Shown here piece by piece: positions 1 to 12,067 of a stretch of 64,000 bases of DNA. The position numbers and the translations under genes are program-made. The notes under the pieces are model-generated. The model made no database searches, was not told the origin of the DNA, and saw nothing but the letters and a program-made list of their open reading frames with translations. Source of the DNA: Paulownia fortunei. Its lineage: Eukaryota; Streptophyta; Magnoliopsida; Lamiales; Paulowniaceae. The stretch's first letter is position 1. The number at the start of each line of letters is the position of its first letter. The stretch spans positions 31,484,118 through 31,548,117 of the forward strand of contig CM033106.1 of NCBI GenBank assembly GCA_019321725.1. Reading direction: 5' to 3'.

Positions 1-1806
1 TTCTTTGTCAATATTTTATTTTATAGTTTTGACTTTAGCATTTAAAAGTTTTTGTTGGATATGATAAGTAAAAATTAATTTGATAATTAATTGCACGAGG
101 AATTAACTACTCAAAATATATGAAAAAAATTCAACACAATTAGAAAAGTGACAAAATTAAATGTAAAACCGCTGACCTATATTATATATTTTTATTCTGA
201 CTAATTAGCTGGAAGGGCTAGAATCCCTACTATCAAAATGAGGGAGAAATTAAAATAGGTGGCAAAGCGTGGTTGAGGTCGGTGTGAGGATGTTGGAGGC
301 GTTGGTCTTTGGAGTTGGTTGAACCAAACAACTTTAACGTAAAAATGGTGAGGATGGTTACAGCCTGTTCCAACCATTGTTCACACGTCACAGCCCAATC
401 AACTCATTCCGTTCTTCCTTGTATCAATTGTTAATTCTACTTCATCTCTAAACAGCATATTCGTTAGTTAGATTACTGGGTTGAGTAAAGAACTTTCAGA
501 ATTAATTGTTAAAGATTCTATTTTCTCTACACTTGACTTACTAGAATGATTATGGGATAATTCGTTGTGTGGTTGGTTAGATTAAAAGTTTTCATTTGAT
601 AAAAAAAAAATAGTTAAAAAATTTACAATCGAGTAAACTTAACTCATATTATAACATGTTGATAAGGCCTTAAGGCTAAGGTTTTAAAGACTCAATTTTA
701 ATTCGAGTAATTATGTTTAATTTAAGCATAGTGTAGGATCTTAAGTGAAAAAAATGAAATTTCATCAGGTGTAAAAAGTAAGTAGTGAATTCTAATTTTT
801 ACCATACTTTCCATGTACGAACATAGCCTAGAAGATCAAAGAATTCCCATTTGCAACTGGGAAGTTTCTTTTGAGGCCACAGGAGCTAAAATTTAATTGA
901 CTTGTGATTGCCAATGGCCCGCCCAATGGGTTAGTAAGTGTTTCAATTGAACCACATGAAGTAGCAAACAAAAACCCAATGTTATTGGGCCTGGAAGTGA
1001 TAGTATTGAATTACCCAATCTTCCACTGCATGGGCTACTTTTGTACATTGTAAATTACCAGATTGATCCTACAATACTTTTCAAATAATGGCTCACTCGG
1101 TCACTCCCCTTGGGAAGTCGAGTACTGTGTAGGAAAACTAAAAACTGTAATGCCACTGCTAAAATACGATAATTAGGTAAAAGAAAAAAAAAATGTAAAA
1201 AGCAAAGCTTCACAAATACAACGTTCAAATAGAGATTTTGATTAGTTGGATCGTGGTTGGATATAGACATCTTGGGCCCAAATTCAACCCGTGTCAGCAC
1301 TATCAATGAAACCTTCTTGCATTCCTATGAGCTTCATCAACAAAAGCTTCCCCTCTAGGCTCTAGCATCCCCTAATATGTTCTTAGCTTCAGCCATACTA
1401 AAGCCCCGAGTTGAAGGAAAGACGGAAGCAAGATTAACCTAGTCTAGAATTCAGAGATGTATGAAAGGAGAAGTTCAAAAGCAAGGGCAATTTCTTGGAC
1501 AACAGACATTTTATACAGAGCTTGTTTTGGATTTGAGTCTGAATTAGACTCAAATTCAATTATTCAACATTATAAATACTTATCTTGCAGTTTGGATCCT
1601 CTGTTCTAGTAGATCCAAAGTGCTTATCTTGAGATGCGAACTAAATAGAAGGATCGTAGACCTCTTTCATGTTAAAGCTAGTAGTTTGACACTTCACTTT
1701 GCTTGTACAAGAAACCCCATACGGTCCAAAATCAAACTCGGATTTCAGTTCTTATTCCATTTCTATATAATCATCTTACACTCATTCATCTCAACATATG
1801 AAAAAG
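1..1806. other. AT-rich spacer, no gene seen
   Basis: No open frame in this stretch resembles a known protein; the longest are short, low-complexity and mostly lack an ATG. GCCCA/TGGGC-type words occur around 915-1040, a common plant promoter motif, but no gene can be tied to them. The last few hundred bases probably include the 3' untranslated region of the minus-strand thioredoxin gene that ends at 1807. Confidence 0.6.
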
Positions 1807-2745
1807 TTAAAAGGCTGTTAATAGAGTAGTTTGCTTTTGAAAAGCACTTGCTGTGTCATCAGTTTGCCGTTTCACTATCTCCCTAATAAGGGTACTCGGG
1901 CAAGAGCCAACATAGCTTCCACAACACTCCCCATTTTTCAGAAACAAAAACGCGGGCACCCTGTGAACATCCATTTCCCTCAACATCTGCATGCAGCTAT
2001 CATTTTCATCAGCATTCATCCTTGCAAACACTACTCTACCATCCATCTGGCTTGCCAACTTAAGCACGCTACGATATATTTTCACACAAGGAAGGCACTG
2101 CCTCTTGCCCACATTGAGCACAATCATCTTGTGATCAAGGTTGTGAACCTTTATCAGCTTCTCCAAATCTTCCCTAGATTGCAACTGAACCACAGGTGAA
2201 AAGGGATCATCTGCATAGTACAGTACGTCGCCTACAAGCTTTTCTGGTTGAAATCCAGCTTCTTCATGAATTTTCTCCATTTTTTTGTAGAAGACAAAAT
2301 ATGGAATTCTCTCAATGTTTTCTCTCCTGCATAATAGCCTGGTTTTCTCTGATTCATTAGCCATCACACACAGAAACTTGACCTCATTTGATACTGCGCA
2401 TTGTTCCTCCATGAATCGCTGTATTTTAAAATTGTACTTGTAGTGACTTGCTGAAAAATGAGCAATCACCAGTTTTTCCTGGGAAAACTGAAGGTCATTA
2501 TCATATTCTTCAATGCTATGAATTTCCTGGATTTTTTCACCAGTTTCCATCCTTTTGAAATCAAGATTATCCCTGTCCTTCACTAAACAGAAAGTCTGAT
2601 CATTTGCTTGGAATTTCAAAGATGAAACTCTAGTTTTACTGGTGAGAGGACGAGAAAAAGTACAAGAAGATGAAATGGAGTCATTGTGGAAAAAAATGGA
2701 TGCAGAAGAATAGGATGAAGACAATAATCTTGCAATTGCAGCCAT
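1807..2745 (-). CDS. CDSP32: CDSP32-like chloroplast double-thioredoxin protein
   Basis: Single-exon frame of 312 residues starting at a true ATG. Residues 1-60 are Ser-rich with few acidic residues, as expected of a plastid transit peptide. Two thioredoxin folds follow: residues about 75-185 lack a CxxC pair, while residues about 190-295 carry Cys217-Leu-Pro-Cys220 and the cis-proline motif RVPAF near residue 264. Blocks such as KIQEIHSIEE, KMEKIHEE, VGDVLYY and VVFARMNADENDSCM match my memory of Arabidopsis CDSP32 (about 302 aa), a stromal drought- and oxidation-induced thioredoxin that reduces peroxiredoxins and methionine sulfoxide reductases. Length and domain order fit the family. The Gly of the usual CGPC site is replaced by Leu. 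Family assignment is firm; redox activity with CLPC is inferred only. Confidence 0.93.
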   Translation of the reverse strand: MAAIARLLSSSYSSASIFFHNDSISSSCTFSRPLTSKTRVSSLKFQANDQTFCLVKDRDNLDFKRMETGEKIQEIHSIEEYDNDLQFSQEKLVIAHFSASHYKYNFKIQRFMEEQCAVSNEVKFLCVMANESEKTRLLCRRENIERIPYFVFYKKMEKIHEEAGFQPEKLVGDVLYYADDPFSPVVQLQSREDLEKLIKVHNLDHKMIVLNVGKRQCLPCVKIYRSVLKLASQMDGRVVFARMNADENDSCMQMLREMDVHRVPAFLFLKNGECCGSYVGSCPSTLIREIVKRQTDDTASAFQKQTTLLTAF

Positions 2746-2865
2746 GAAATAATGGGAAGGGAATTTCTAATTAGTGCAGGAAATGTGTGAATAAGTTGGT
2801 AATAAATCAGAAGAGAAACAAGTCTGGCATGACGAATGGATGAAAGATTATATCCCACATTGTTG

Positions 2866-2873
2866 TTTTATAG
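2866..2873 (-). promoter_or_regulatory. candidate TATA box of the CDSP32-like gene
   Basis: On the minus strand the sequence reads CTATAAAA about 120 bases upstream of the ATG at 2745. Both match and spacing suit a plant TATA box with a short 5' untranslated region. No transcript evidence is available. Confidence 0.5.
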
Positions 2874-5800
2874 GCAAAATGCTTTTGAAATTGGGATGAA
2901 AGATTGAAATTTATTGCGTTTTATTGGCAAATGCTTTGCATTTGAACTCTACCCTATATTGCAATGAGACAGAGATGAAACCCTTGTGGTGAAGGCATCT
3001 CCTTCATAGCAATTACCAATCAGGTAGCATAAAGCCAGACGAACTAAAGATTAAATGATCATTAAATGACGGATAAGGATGGATTCTACAATAATGGATG
3101 CACATCTCCCACCTATCAGCAAGAATCTTATTCCTTTTTTCCTTTTGCTGAATAATGATAAAGAGTTTGGTTGCACCTAACTCCTTCAAAAAAATATGAT
3201 TTACACTTGCTTTCACATTCCGATTTAAGCAGCCAATTACATTGTTGGTGAAATTATACTTATTACATATGTAGTATGTGTAAGCATAAATTTAAACTTA
3301 CATGTATCTGAGAAAATTTAAGACAGACAGCCGAACGAGTACGAAGTGTTTACAACTTCAAACCAGTATCAGGATGGAGGCACAAAATATTCAATCTTGC
3401 CAAACATTTAGGTTTGGCGAGTGATTTAGTTCAGCTGCACGAACATAATTAATTAGCCAACTCAATTCCGTCGAGCATAGGTAGGGAAAAACAGAGACTT
3501 CAGTAAGTCCTACTTAACTAATGCAATCAAGATAGGACACATTCCTCTCATGTAGATAGCTACCCACAGAACATGAAACTTAATTAGGGTTGTACATGAA
3601 CCCGACCTACTCGCTTTAAATCGAGTCAATCTGTCCAAAAACTATTGGTTTTGAAATTTTTTCTTATAGTGGCATTTTTATATTATTAAAACCCCGTTAT
3701 ATTCATGTCGCATGGTAAATTCAATAATTTAAATCCCACAATCCCATCTATATGTGCATAGATATACAAACTTATATACATAAAATACATATATAATGCA
3801 TTTATGTAATAGTTCAATCCCCACATGTTTTTCTCATAGTAAGAATTTAGTTTTTATTTTAATGAATTTTACTTGTTCATCTCTGGCGCCGTTCATTCTA
3901 TTATTCTTTCTTAGTAGTATTATATATATTTGCATCGCAATTATAAAATAAGTTCCTTTTTTATTTGTTTACACGTCGTTAAATATTAAAAGTACAACTA
4001 CAAATAATTTAAGGTATCTAAATATATATTTTTAATCTGCCAACCTGAAGGTTAAATTAATCGAACCTGACCTATGCGAACCGCTCAATTTGTAAAGATA
4101 GTCGTGTGATGGTGAGTTAAGCTTTTCTCACTTGTTAAAATTGAAAATTTTCTATACAATCGTCTACACCCGACCCCATATACTCCTAAAGTTGTAGCCT
4201 TGTTCGCGTATGTATATGCCGCACACATGTGGGCTGTGATTTCCCCACTGTGTGTGATACATATGCAACATACATTTGCTTGCAACGGAAATGGCACTAG
4301 AATGGAGCGCTTACTTCTAGTTGAATTATTGTTTTAAAAATCAGATCGAATGAATCGATTCAATCAAAAATCGAATTTGGTCAGCTAAGGGTATAAAAGT
4401 AAAAAATTAATTTGATCGGGGCCAAAATCAATTATTTTAAAATTTTTATTTTTTTAAAAAAATTAATTTGATAATTTATTATATTTATGTAATTATTTGA
4501 ATTTTGTATTTGTTAAGTATTTTTTAAAAAATTATTTATTTATTTTTACATTTAAAATATATTTCATAATAATTAATTTATTATATTATTATTTTATATA
4601 ATATAATAAAAAAATATAATTAATTTTTATTAAAACGATTTGAACATCCATTGAATCATTAATAATTAATAAAATTAATTTGATCATCAATTTTATCTAT
4701 TGAAACATTAATAATTAATAAAATCAATTTAATCAACAATTATATACAACACTTGAATGACTATCATATTTTTCTCTCTCTATCTCTCTCGGTGGGTGTG
4801 TGCGTGAGCGCAAATCCCCATCTTCCTTGGATAAACTCTATCTTTCAACTTCATCGTTCTCAAATCTAAGTAGTTCTCCTTTTTTTTTTTTTGTATACAA
4901 TTATATTTTTTTGCAAATTGATTTCATATTTTCTTTTAGTACAAAAGGCTCTCATGAATCAAATTTTCATTAATTATTCGGACTATGGGAAAATCAATAC
5001 ACATACATGAATAAAAGAGTAGAAAAATAATACCAAAAAATTGTGAAGCGACAAGCCCCAACCCCACCGGCACACTCTTCTGGAAGGTGAAAATAAGGGC
5101 AAAGGCATTATTTTATATATCCATCTCGTGAGGACTAAGGTGGGGTGGGGTACCAGAACAGTTGGAGATCCCAAAACCCAAAAAAATAAAAATTAATATA
5201 AAATAATAATATAAGCATAAGTACTCAGCTTGAAAGGGTTGATATTTTATGAGCGAAATGGTGACCACACTGAAAAGCTTAAAAGATCTGAAGAGAAAAA
5301 AACAAAAGGCCAAGAGCACATGACAGACAAACCAACCAGATTCATGACAGTTCATGCACGTCCCACGAGGCCTATGTCTCCTCATCTTTCCACAAGCCTA
5401 AACCTATGAACCCTTTTCACTCTGAATTCAATACCCCAGATCTGATCAGATTCAAATCACTTTTGTCCAAATTTTATTCAATTGCCCGCCAGTGACCCAG
5501 GATGAGAAAATTATTACATAAATGGAGGATCATAGTGTATCAACACTGAAATTTATTTTATGTTCAACATAACGTTTGGCGTAAAAAAAACCCAATATAT
5601 AAAGTTGCTGCTTGGTCTCTAGGTTGGTTCAAAACTAAAGGATGGAAGCATATAGTTTCAGCAGAGCGAGGAGGCCCCCCAAAAATGTCCAGAACAATCC
5701 ACCGCACCTATGAAAAATTAGACTTAACACCCTCTATCGTCATTATAAGTTAGGGAGTGTTTCTATATCTTCATCAAAGGTCAGGTTTGTCCTCATGATA

Positions 5801-7055
5801 CTTATTCTTGATCCTCTATATTCTTGCCAAAAAAGGTTAAGAAATAAATTTTTAAGACATGATGCTAAAGCAATGAATCAATTTTTATTTTATTTTTATA
5901 AAAAAGTGACAAGAATCAGATGGATCTGGTCCACCTTTACAACAAATAAAAGCACAGAGATCTGCTCAAAAGTAAATTATTCAACCACCCAAAAGTACAG
6001 CACATGTCACCGGATCCCTTCACAAATAATTAATCAATTCGCACAAAAAACAAGTTCAATAACCCATTAAACCAGGCACCAGCACAGCAAAAAGAAAATA
6101 GTGGCAAAACATTCGACACATAATATCACCATTTATTGTAAAGGCACACTCGCATTTCACCTGCAAGTGTGTGAATCCCATAATTTTCTTCAATCTTGTA
6201 AAGTGTAGGAGTAATCAACTGACTTTTGAGTATTGACTCAACACATTATTTTGCCTCAAATTTCATCTTTACATGTCAAAGAATTTGCATTCAATTAACA
6301 ATTTACAGGCACATGATTGATTACACGAAGAAAAGATATTTAAAGGCCGTCTTAGAAGGACAAAGGACCATGAAAGGGACCTCACATGATTCATCATCTA
6401 CTACTTGCAAGATACTATGTCATATAGCTAATCACATCACGTGCCATGTCCACTCAATTAACTTATCATATTACCAGACAATTTACAGAAATTCACACTA
6501 ACATGCCAGGCCACCATTGTTCACGCCTCAAATGAGCGGCCCAACAAGCTTTAAAAATCAAGAACAGCTCAAACAACGGTAAAGACAAGTACCCCTTAAA
6601 AGTAAACAAATTAGGACATTCTGATTTACTTGGCAGTCAGAGCAGCTACATTGATTAAACTACATTCTCAAAATTGGCCAGGGCACCATTGAATAGTTCA
6701 AGAATACAACTGGGACCAGACAAAATTGAGAAACTTTCTCCCATTAAGTTAGAGGACATAGTTAAAATTTCTTAGAATTTTCCTCTTACATAAAGACAAT
6801 TAAGGCTGTCCAATCTACTACAAGCCTTAGCCTCCTCCAACATTGACAATAAATTAGTGAAAGAACACAGCAGTCTCAATTTTCTTAAAAAACAAAGCAA
6901 ATTACTCTAAGAAAAACCATAAAGCTGTTAAATTAATTCCAATAAGCAAACAAAATGAAAAGCATAAGTAGATAAAATAAAATAAAATAAAAAGACCAAC
7001 GGCACAAAATCGACCTCCATCGATCTATCTCCTTGCAATTACATTACAACAACTC
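2874..7055. other. AT-rich spacer, no gene seen
   Basis: About 4.2 kb without a convincing coding region. Small open frames at 5.0-5.4, 5.8-6.1 and 6.2-6.5 kb have no recognisable motif and plant intergenic composition. The part near 3.7-4.75 kb is very AT-rich and contains a degenerate two-copy tandem repeat. The last several hundred bases are likely 3' untranslated sequence of the minus-strand SMT2 gene. Confidence 0.55.
4649..4745. repeat. degenerate two-copy tandem repeat, unit about 49 bp
   Basis: Two adjacent units share the core attaataattaataaaat, beginning near 4649 and 4698, with scattered differences between copies. It lies in a very AT-rich region and overlaps no gene. Confidence 0.6.
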
Positions 7056-8147
7056 CTAATCAGAACTGGAAGCAGACTTACTCTCGGGCTTTCTGCAGAG
7101 AATCATATGCATCGGAGTGAAAATCCCCGTCTCCCCGCCTCTGGTCAGGTAATCCGCCGTCACGAAAAGCATCTCGTGCACGTCCACCACACCCTTTGGC
7201 GCAATCCCCAGCCACGCGAGGACTGTGATCATAATGTGGTTCCTCCAGTACGCGATCCGACCCATCTTCAGCCGGGTCCACCATGGGTTAGCAGGGGGTT
7301 TCGCCAAGTCCTTCTCCTTGATCACTTCGAAGCCAACCTTTTTGGCCACCTCGGCTATATCCTTGTAGCTCCGGAGCCCCGGCAATGCATCTCCCCTCTC
7401 AATACCCTGAATGACCTCCACGTGTTCCGGGTCCTCCCCACGGTACAATTCCGTGGTCACCCACTCATAGGAAACGTACAAGGATCCGGGCTTCAGAACC
7501 CTGTAGATCTCGCTGTACACTTCTTCGAGTTTCGGAGCATGACACGTGGCTTCAATTGAGTAAGCCCCGTCGAAGCTGTTGTCATCGAACGGCATCTGGA
7601 GGAAATTGCCGCAAACCACCTCACACAGTTTTTCAAGCCCGGCCTTCTTGTTATGCATCCGGGCCCGATTCACCTGGTACTCATTAATGGTGATCCCGAC
7701 AACATTAGCCCCGGAATGGGCCGCAATTGCGCGCATCGGCCCCCCGACCCCGCAGCCTGCGTCGAGAATTCGGGCTCCGGGCTTGACGTTCAAGAGATCC
7801 ACGGCCATCTCCTCGTGGAGGCGCGTGGCATCGCGGTGTGATTTCCCAGGAATCGAGGGCGAAAAATGGAAAGATTGCCCCCAACCCCATTCATAAATAT
7901 CAGTGACGAGATTGTAGAAGGTATCCACAAACGCCGGCACTTTTTCCGCAGTCTCGATTTCTTTGGGACGGCGGAAAAAAGACCAGTACTGTTGGTACTT
8001 GTCCTGGACTTTTTCCTTGGCGATTGAGCCACCAGAGAGGTGGACGGCGCGCTTGCCCTTCTGCTCGGCAGAGCCGAGAATGCAGACGAACCAGTACAAG
8101 CCGCCGGCTAAGAGAGAGGCGGTACAAAAGAGAGTGAGAGAATCCAT
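7056..8147 (-). CDS. SMT2: 24-methylenelophenol C-24(1) sterol methyltransferase (SMT2 type)
   Basis: Intronless 363-residue protein. The start is the ATG at 8147; the frame extends upstream, but only through a TTG codon with no homology. A membrane anchor at residues about 5-25 precedes the family signature YEWGWGQSFHF (residues 85-95), SAM-binding motif I LDAGCGVGG (128-136), a CHAP-containing segment near 202 and the conserved PWW stretch in the C-terminal third. Plant SMT2 enzymes add the second methyl group to the sterol side chain (24-methylenelophenol to 24-ethylidenelophenol) at the ER, directing flux from campesterol to sitosterol and so affecting brassinosteroid supply and membranes. 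Lack of introns and length of about 360 aa are typical of SMT2/SMT3; SMT1 is intron-rich. The gene is GC-rich compared with its surroundings. Confidence 0.96.
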   Translation of the reverse strand: MDSLTLFCTASLLAGGLYWFVCILGSAEQKGKRAVHLSGGSIAKEKVQDKYQQYWSFFRRPKEIETAEKVPAFVDTFYNLVTDIYEWGWGQSFHFSPSIPGKSHRDATRLHEEMAVDLLNVKPGARILDAGCGVGGPMRAIAAHSGANVVGITINEYQVNRARMHNKKAGLEKLCEVVCGNFLQMPFDDNSFDGAYSIEATCHAPKLEEVYSEIYRVLKPGSLYVSYEWVTTELYRGEDPEHVEVIQGIERGDALPGLRSYKDIAEVAKKVGFEVIKEKDLAKPPANPWWTRLKMGRIAYWRNHIMITVLAWLGIAPKGVVDVHEMLFVTADYLTRGGETGIFTPMHMILCRKPESKSASSSD

Positions 8148-11100
8148 TGGTGGAAAGAGAGAACAAGAAAGAAAGAAAAAAAGAGGAGTGTGCAAAGTGG
8201 GGAGTGAAGGGGCCTGAGAGCTTTATTGTGTAGAGGGGGTGGTGGGATTTTGATTTTGTGTGGGATTGCATTGTGGGGCTGGGGCTTAATTGTGTCAATC
8301 ACGTCGCGACACGTCAGTGCCGTAATGGATTGGAGATCTGTGGAAGATTATTATGCTAACTTAAGCATCAATGATTTTTCACAAAAGATTCATATAATAT
8401 TAATAGTTTTGTGAAAGTTTCTTTAAATTTGAGTTTAAAATTAAATTAAAAAATTATTTTCCCATTTTCCAAATGCTAATATATATATATATATCCATGT
8501 AAATTGAGCCTGTGTCCTCGCTTATATGAAATCTACTTATACTAAACCGTAAATAAAATGTTTGAAAAAAAATAAACTAAAGGGTTCCAATAGACCATAT
8601 GCACCATAGATATTCCTCGTAAGATTTAGTCCAAAAAAAACATCTTAATTAATACCCTTTTTGTGGCAGGCTTGGTGGTCTATGGAGACTATTACTAATG
8701 TTTCGTAGTGGGTTTGTCTGGTAATTAATGGTGAATTAAATTAGGGGTTGGAATCTTTGTTTGCAATGTCTGTCGTGTTCTGGAGAAAAGAAACGGAGAT
8801 CTAACGGCGTTGCACGGACTATGGGCCTATAATCCCGGCTTGATTCCGTCCTTATCTAATTTGAACTTGACTTCACTTATATAACCACTTCTTAATATTC
8901 TTATATTGGAAATTTAGAGTGTAAGCTTACCTGTCACAATCACAATTACAATTACCTAAGTTTCATTTGAAATGATAATTTGAACCTAAAAATTTTAAAT
9001 TTATAATAATAAATTTATTGAGTTTGTTTGAATAATTTATTAATATAATAAATTTTAAATTCTTATTTTAAGTTATTTTTTGAGTCATTATAATGAATAT
9101 CAAATTCATGAAGTCATTCAAAATTATTTTCTCAAATTAAAATTCTTTCATCCAAATATAATCTAATTAATTTTAAAAAATTCAACATTTACTTTAGTTA
9201 GGGCTTGTTTTGTTTGATGGATCAGGCTTTATAGAAAATTGGGTCATACCTGGTCAAGCAATTAAAGTAAATGGGCCCTGGACATTTTAATGGACAAATA
9301 ATGGGCCCGATTAATTATCCAAAGTTCAATTGACAAAGAATCAGGAGCCCACCCCCAAGATTGTAGTATCCAACTTTGGGCTCATAACTCATTAAATGTG
9401 AAACTCCAATATATTGCACCCGAAGATCGAAATATTATGTCCAAAATGCCCTTACATGTCATTGTAATTACAGTTATACACATGAAAAGGCAGATGCATC
9501 CAACTCGTCTCTTCGGGCAAAACCCCAAGATTTCTAGTAAATCGATTTCATTTTAAGGGCCTTCTAATCTCAGTCTTCTGTGTAGGAATGTTGTTATTGA
9601 ACATGTTAAGTTCTTTTTTTTTTTTTTTTTTTCTTTTAAATACCTTGCAATCGTCATTTGATAGTAGTTCTGAAGCTTTGCCGAGCTGATTTTCGTGCAT
9701 TTGATATTTATGTTGTATATTTATTTATTTTTTTTGTTTTTCTTTTTGACTACACTTAGTATAATTTCTATGTAAATATAATTTTATGTTAAAAAAAAAA
9801 AATGCCAATTGCTCAGATGGAGGGGTGAATAAGCAGCAGAGGCTTCGATCGGGAGGAGCAACCATGTTTCTATTTTCTGTTGTCTTTTTGGCTGAGGGTA
9901 TTTTAGACTTTTGATTTTATCATACCATGTAATCATCTAATACAAATAAAATATTGGTAGTTTTGCTTGGATTTTTTTAAAATTCTAATCATTCAATCCA
10001 AAAGCATTTTTAAAGTTATTACAACATCCATAAACAATGTAATCCAACTCAGTCCATTTAATTTTATCAATCCCAATCACAAATCCAAACTGAGGCCTTA
10101 ATGCTCTTAACTTAATCATTGACCTATATACATTTAACATGTTGAACCAGAATATGGGCCGCTAAAAATTATGATGACTAGTTTAAGTGAATGGCCCGTA
10201 TTTGTCTGGTCTGCTTGGGTAACTCTGTATTGGGCTACAGGTCAGCTGTAGGCCCAGAAGATTCATAGGCCTTAAATCAAAGTTTGATGTACAGATTGTT
10301 CCAATGTCAATTAAACTAAAGTTCCAGCCCTTTTTAACATGTCCTACAAAAAGATTGGGTTTGGATCTAGATAGAATTTCGGGCCTTGGAGATTTTATTT
10401 TGATTCTTCATCGAAAAAGATTAGAGATAATTTTGACATAATTTCTACATAATTGTGAGGAGTTTTTATGAGAAAATTGTATTGCCCAGCGACTTCTATG
10501 CATGGACATTTATGTTTTCTTGGTGTGTAACTGGACGATTTCAATTTTCCTATCGGTATAGACGGTTATCTATAAAATTGAGTTGTTGGTGAGAAGTGCG
10601 TAATTATAAACTAGATGAAGTTAGAAATCAATATTTTCCATTTCTAATAATTGATTTCCTAGAGCCTTGTTAATTAAACCAAAAAAAAAAAAAAAGGAAA
10701 ATTTTGTGACTGTCACAAAAATTTGGGTCTGATGGGCTTGATTCATATTGACCCAGTTTAAAGAGGATATAAAAAGCGAATCCAACATATTTCCAGAACC
10801 ACTTGTATTTCTATTTCTAGATTATTTGAATTAAGAACCAAGAAATGGAAAATAATACATAATTTGGTTATAAAATCTATTTTCTGACTATACTGGGAAA
10901 TTGTGAATGGGAGTTCATTCTTTCAGTTGACTGGGATATGTCTTTTATTTTCTTTGATAGTAGTTTTGTAATTAAAGTAGAATAAATCTGATATTTAAAT
11001 ATATAAAAGACAAATATAATAAATGAATAGTTGATGTTGATGCATACCATACATAGTAGATGTAGGTAGTCAAGATTTAAATGAAGACAGAGAGTTGAGA

Positions 11101-12067
11101 TGGTTGTGGAGTTAGGTGGGAGCACGTGCAAGTGTGTTTGGCAACGCATGTTTCTCATTCCAAAATAAACCTACACCACAAAATATAATTAAATTACCAA
11201 TGCATCAAGATTTTTCCTTCCTTTTATTAAAAAAAATTATACAATAAATGTTCAAGAATTATACAAGAATTAACATGCATCAAGATGATGTGATTTTTAT
11301 TTTGAATAGTAACATTATTTTCATAGTAGTTGATTTTTGATAATTATTAAATACAAATTATTGTTTTCTAATAACATATTTGAATGTTAAATAAGATTGA
11401 AAAATAGATAGTTTTTGTTAAAAATAAGTATTTCACAGCCATGTTCTCCCATGACGTTGGTGATTGGCTTATGTTATTCGTTGGTCTCGCCAAAAAAAAA
11501 AAAAAGGAGAAGAAGAAAAACATATTTTGAAATTTGGAGGCGGCTGTGTGTGTGTGCGTGTTGGGGTGGGGGGGGGGGGGGGGGGGGATTACGTATTTGG
11601 TCCATTTTCTGAGTCTACTTTTGAAAAAAAAAAAAGGGGTAAGAAATCACAAAAATAAAGAAATATAATGTGGTCAGCATTAAATTTTCTTTTTTTTTTC
11701 TTGGGTGATTGAAGAATAATTGTAAAGAAATTAAAAAATATTAAATAGTCCTGCATTATATTGTTGAACTACAAGTCATGATTAAATTTAAAAAATATTT
11801 TGAGTAATATTTATAAAAAATACTTCTGTTTTATCCCAAATATCAGTCATTGATATTCTAAATTCATGTGGTCTTCAAACGTGATTTTTTTTTTTTTTTT
11901 TTTCCTTTTTGAACACACACAATTTCTGTAAAAGTTATTCATAATAACTACTTACTGCAGTCTACAAGTAAGCAGAAGCAAGCTAGCAGTGCACAGTGTC
12001 TGTCAACCCAGAAAGAGTGGAGAGCGACACTTGCGCGCACACAGTACACACACTGACGGAGAGAAAA
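8148..12067. other. 3.9 kb spacer with low-complexity tracts
   Basis: No coding region is supported. It holds the SMT2 promoter side (8148-8400), a TA microsatellite at 8480-8494, several poly-T/poly-A runs (near 9610, 9790, 10680 and 11885), GGCCC/GGGCC words around 9240-10260, an imperfect hairpin at 10231-10256 and a run of 20 G at 11568-11587. The open frames near 11.4-11.7 kb are products of the poly-A and poly-G tracts. Confidence 0.6.
11568..11587 (+). repeat. uninterrupted run of 20 G
   Basis: A pure G homopolymer of 20 bases, preceded by a TG-rich stretch and GGGGT. It lies about 480 bases upstream of the first exon of MFS-A. Confidence 0.9.

Noticed and set aside
1055..1306. 83-residue minus-strand frame with hydrophobic stretches
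   Set aside because: Composition matches AT-rich intergenic DNA with poly-T; no homology or splice context supports a gene.
7107..7896. Open frames on the plus strand across SMT2
   Set aside because: They are antisense shadows of the GC-rich, intronless SMT2 gene and have no domain of their own.
8148..8195. Sixteen-residue N-terminal extension of SMT2
   Set aside because: It would begin at a TTG codon and has no resemblance to the family; the ATG at 8147 gives the standard start MDSLTLF.
10231..10256. Hairpin built from TGGGCTACAG and CTGTAGGCCCA
   Set aside because: Short and imperfect, with no gene or terminator context; likely chance pairing of common GGCCCA words.
11415..11658. Two overlapping small proteins rich in Gly and Lys
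   Set aside because: Both are translations of a poly-A tract followed by the run of 20 G, in two frames.
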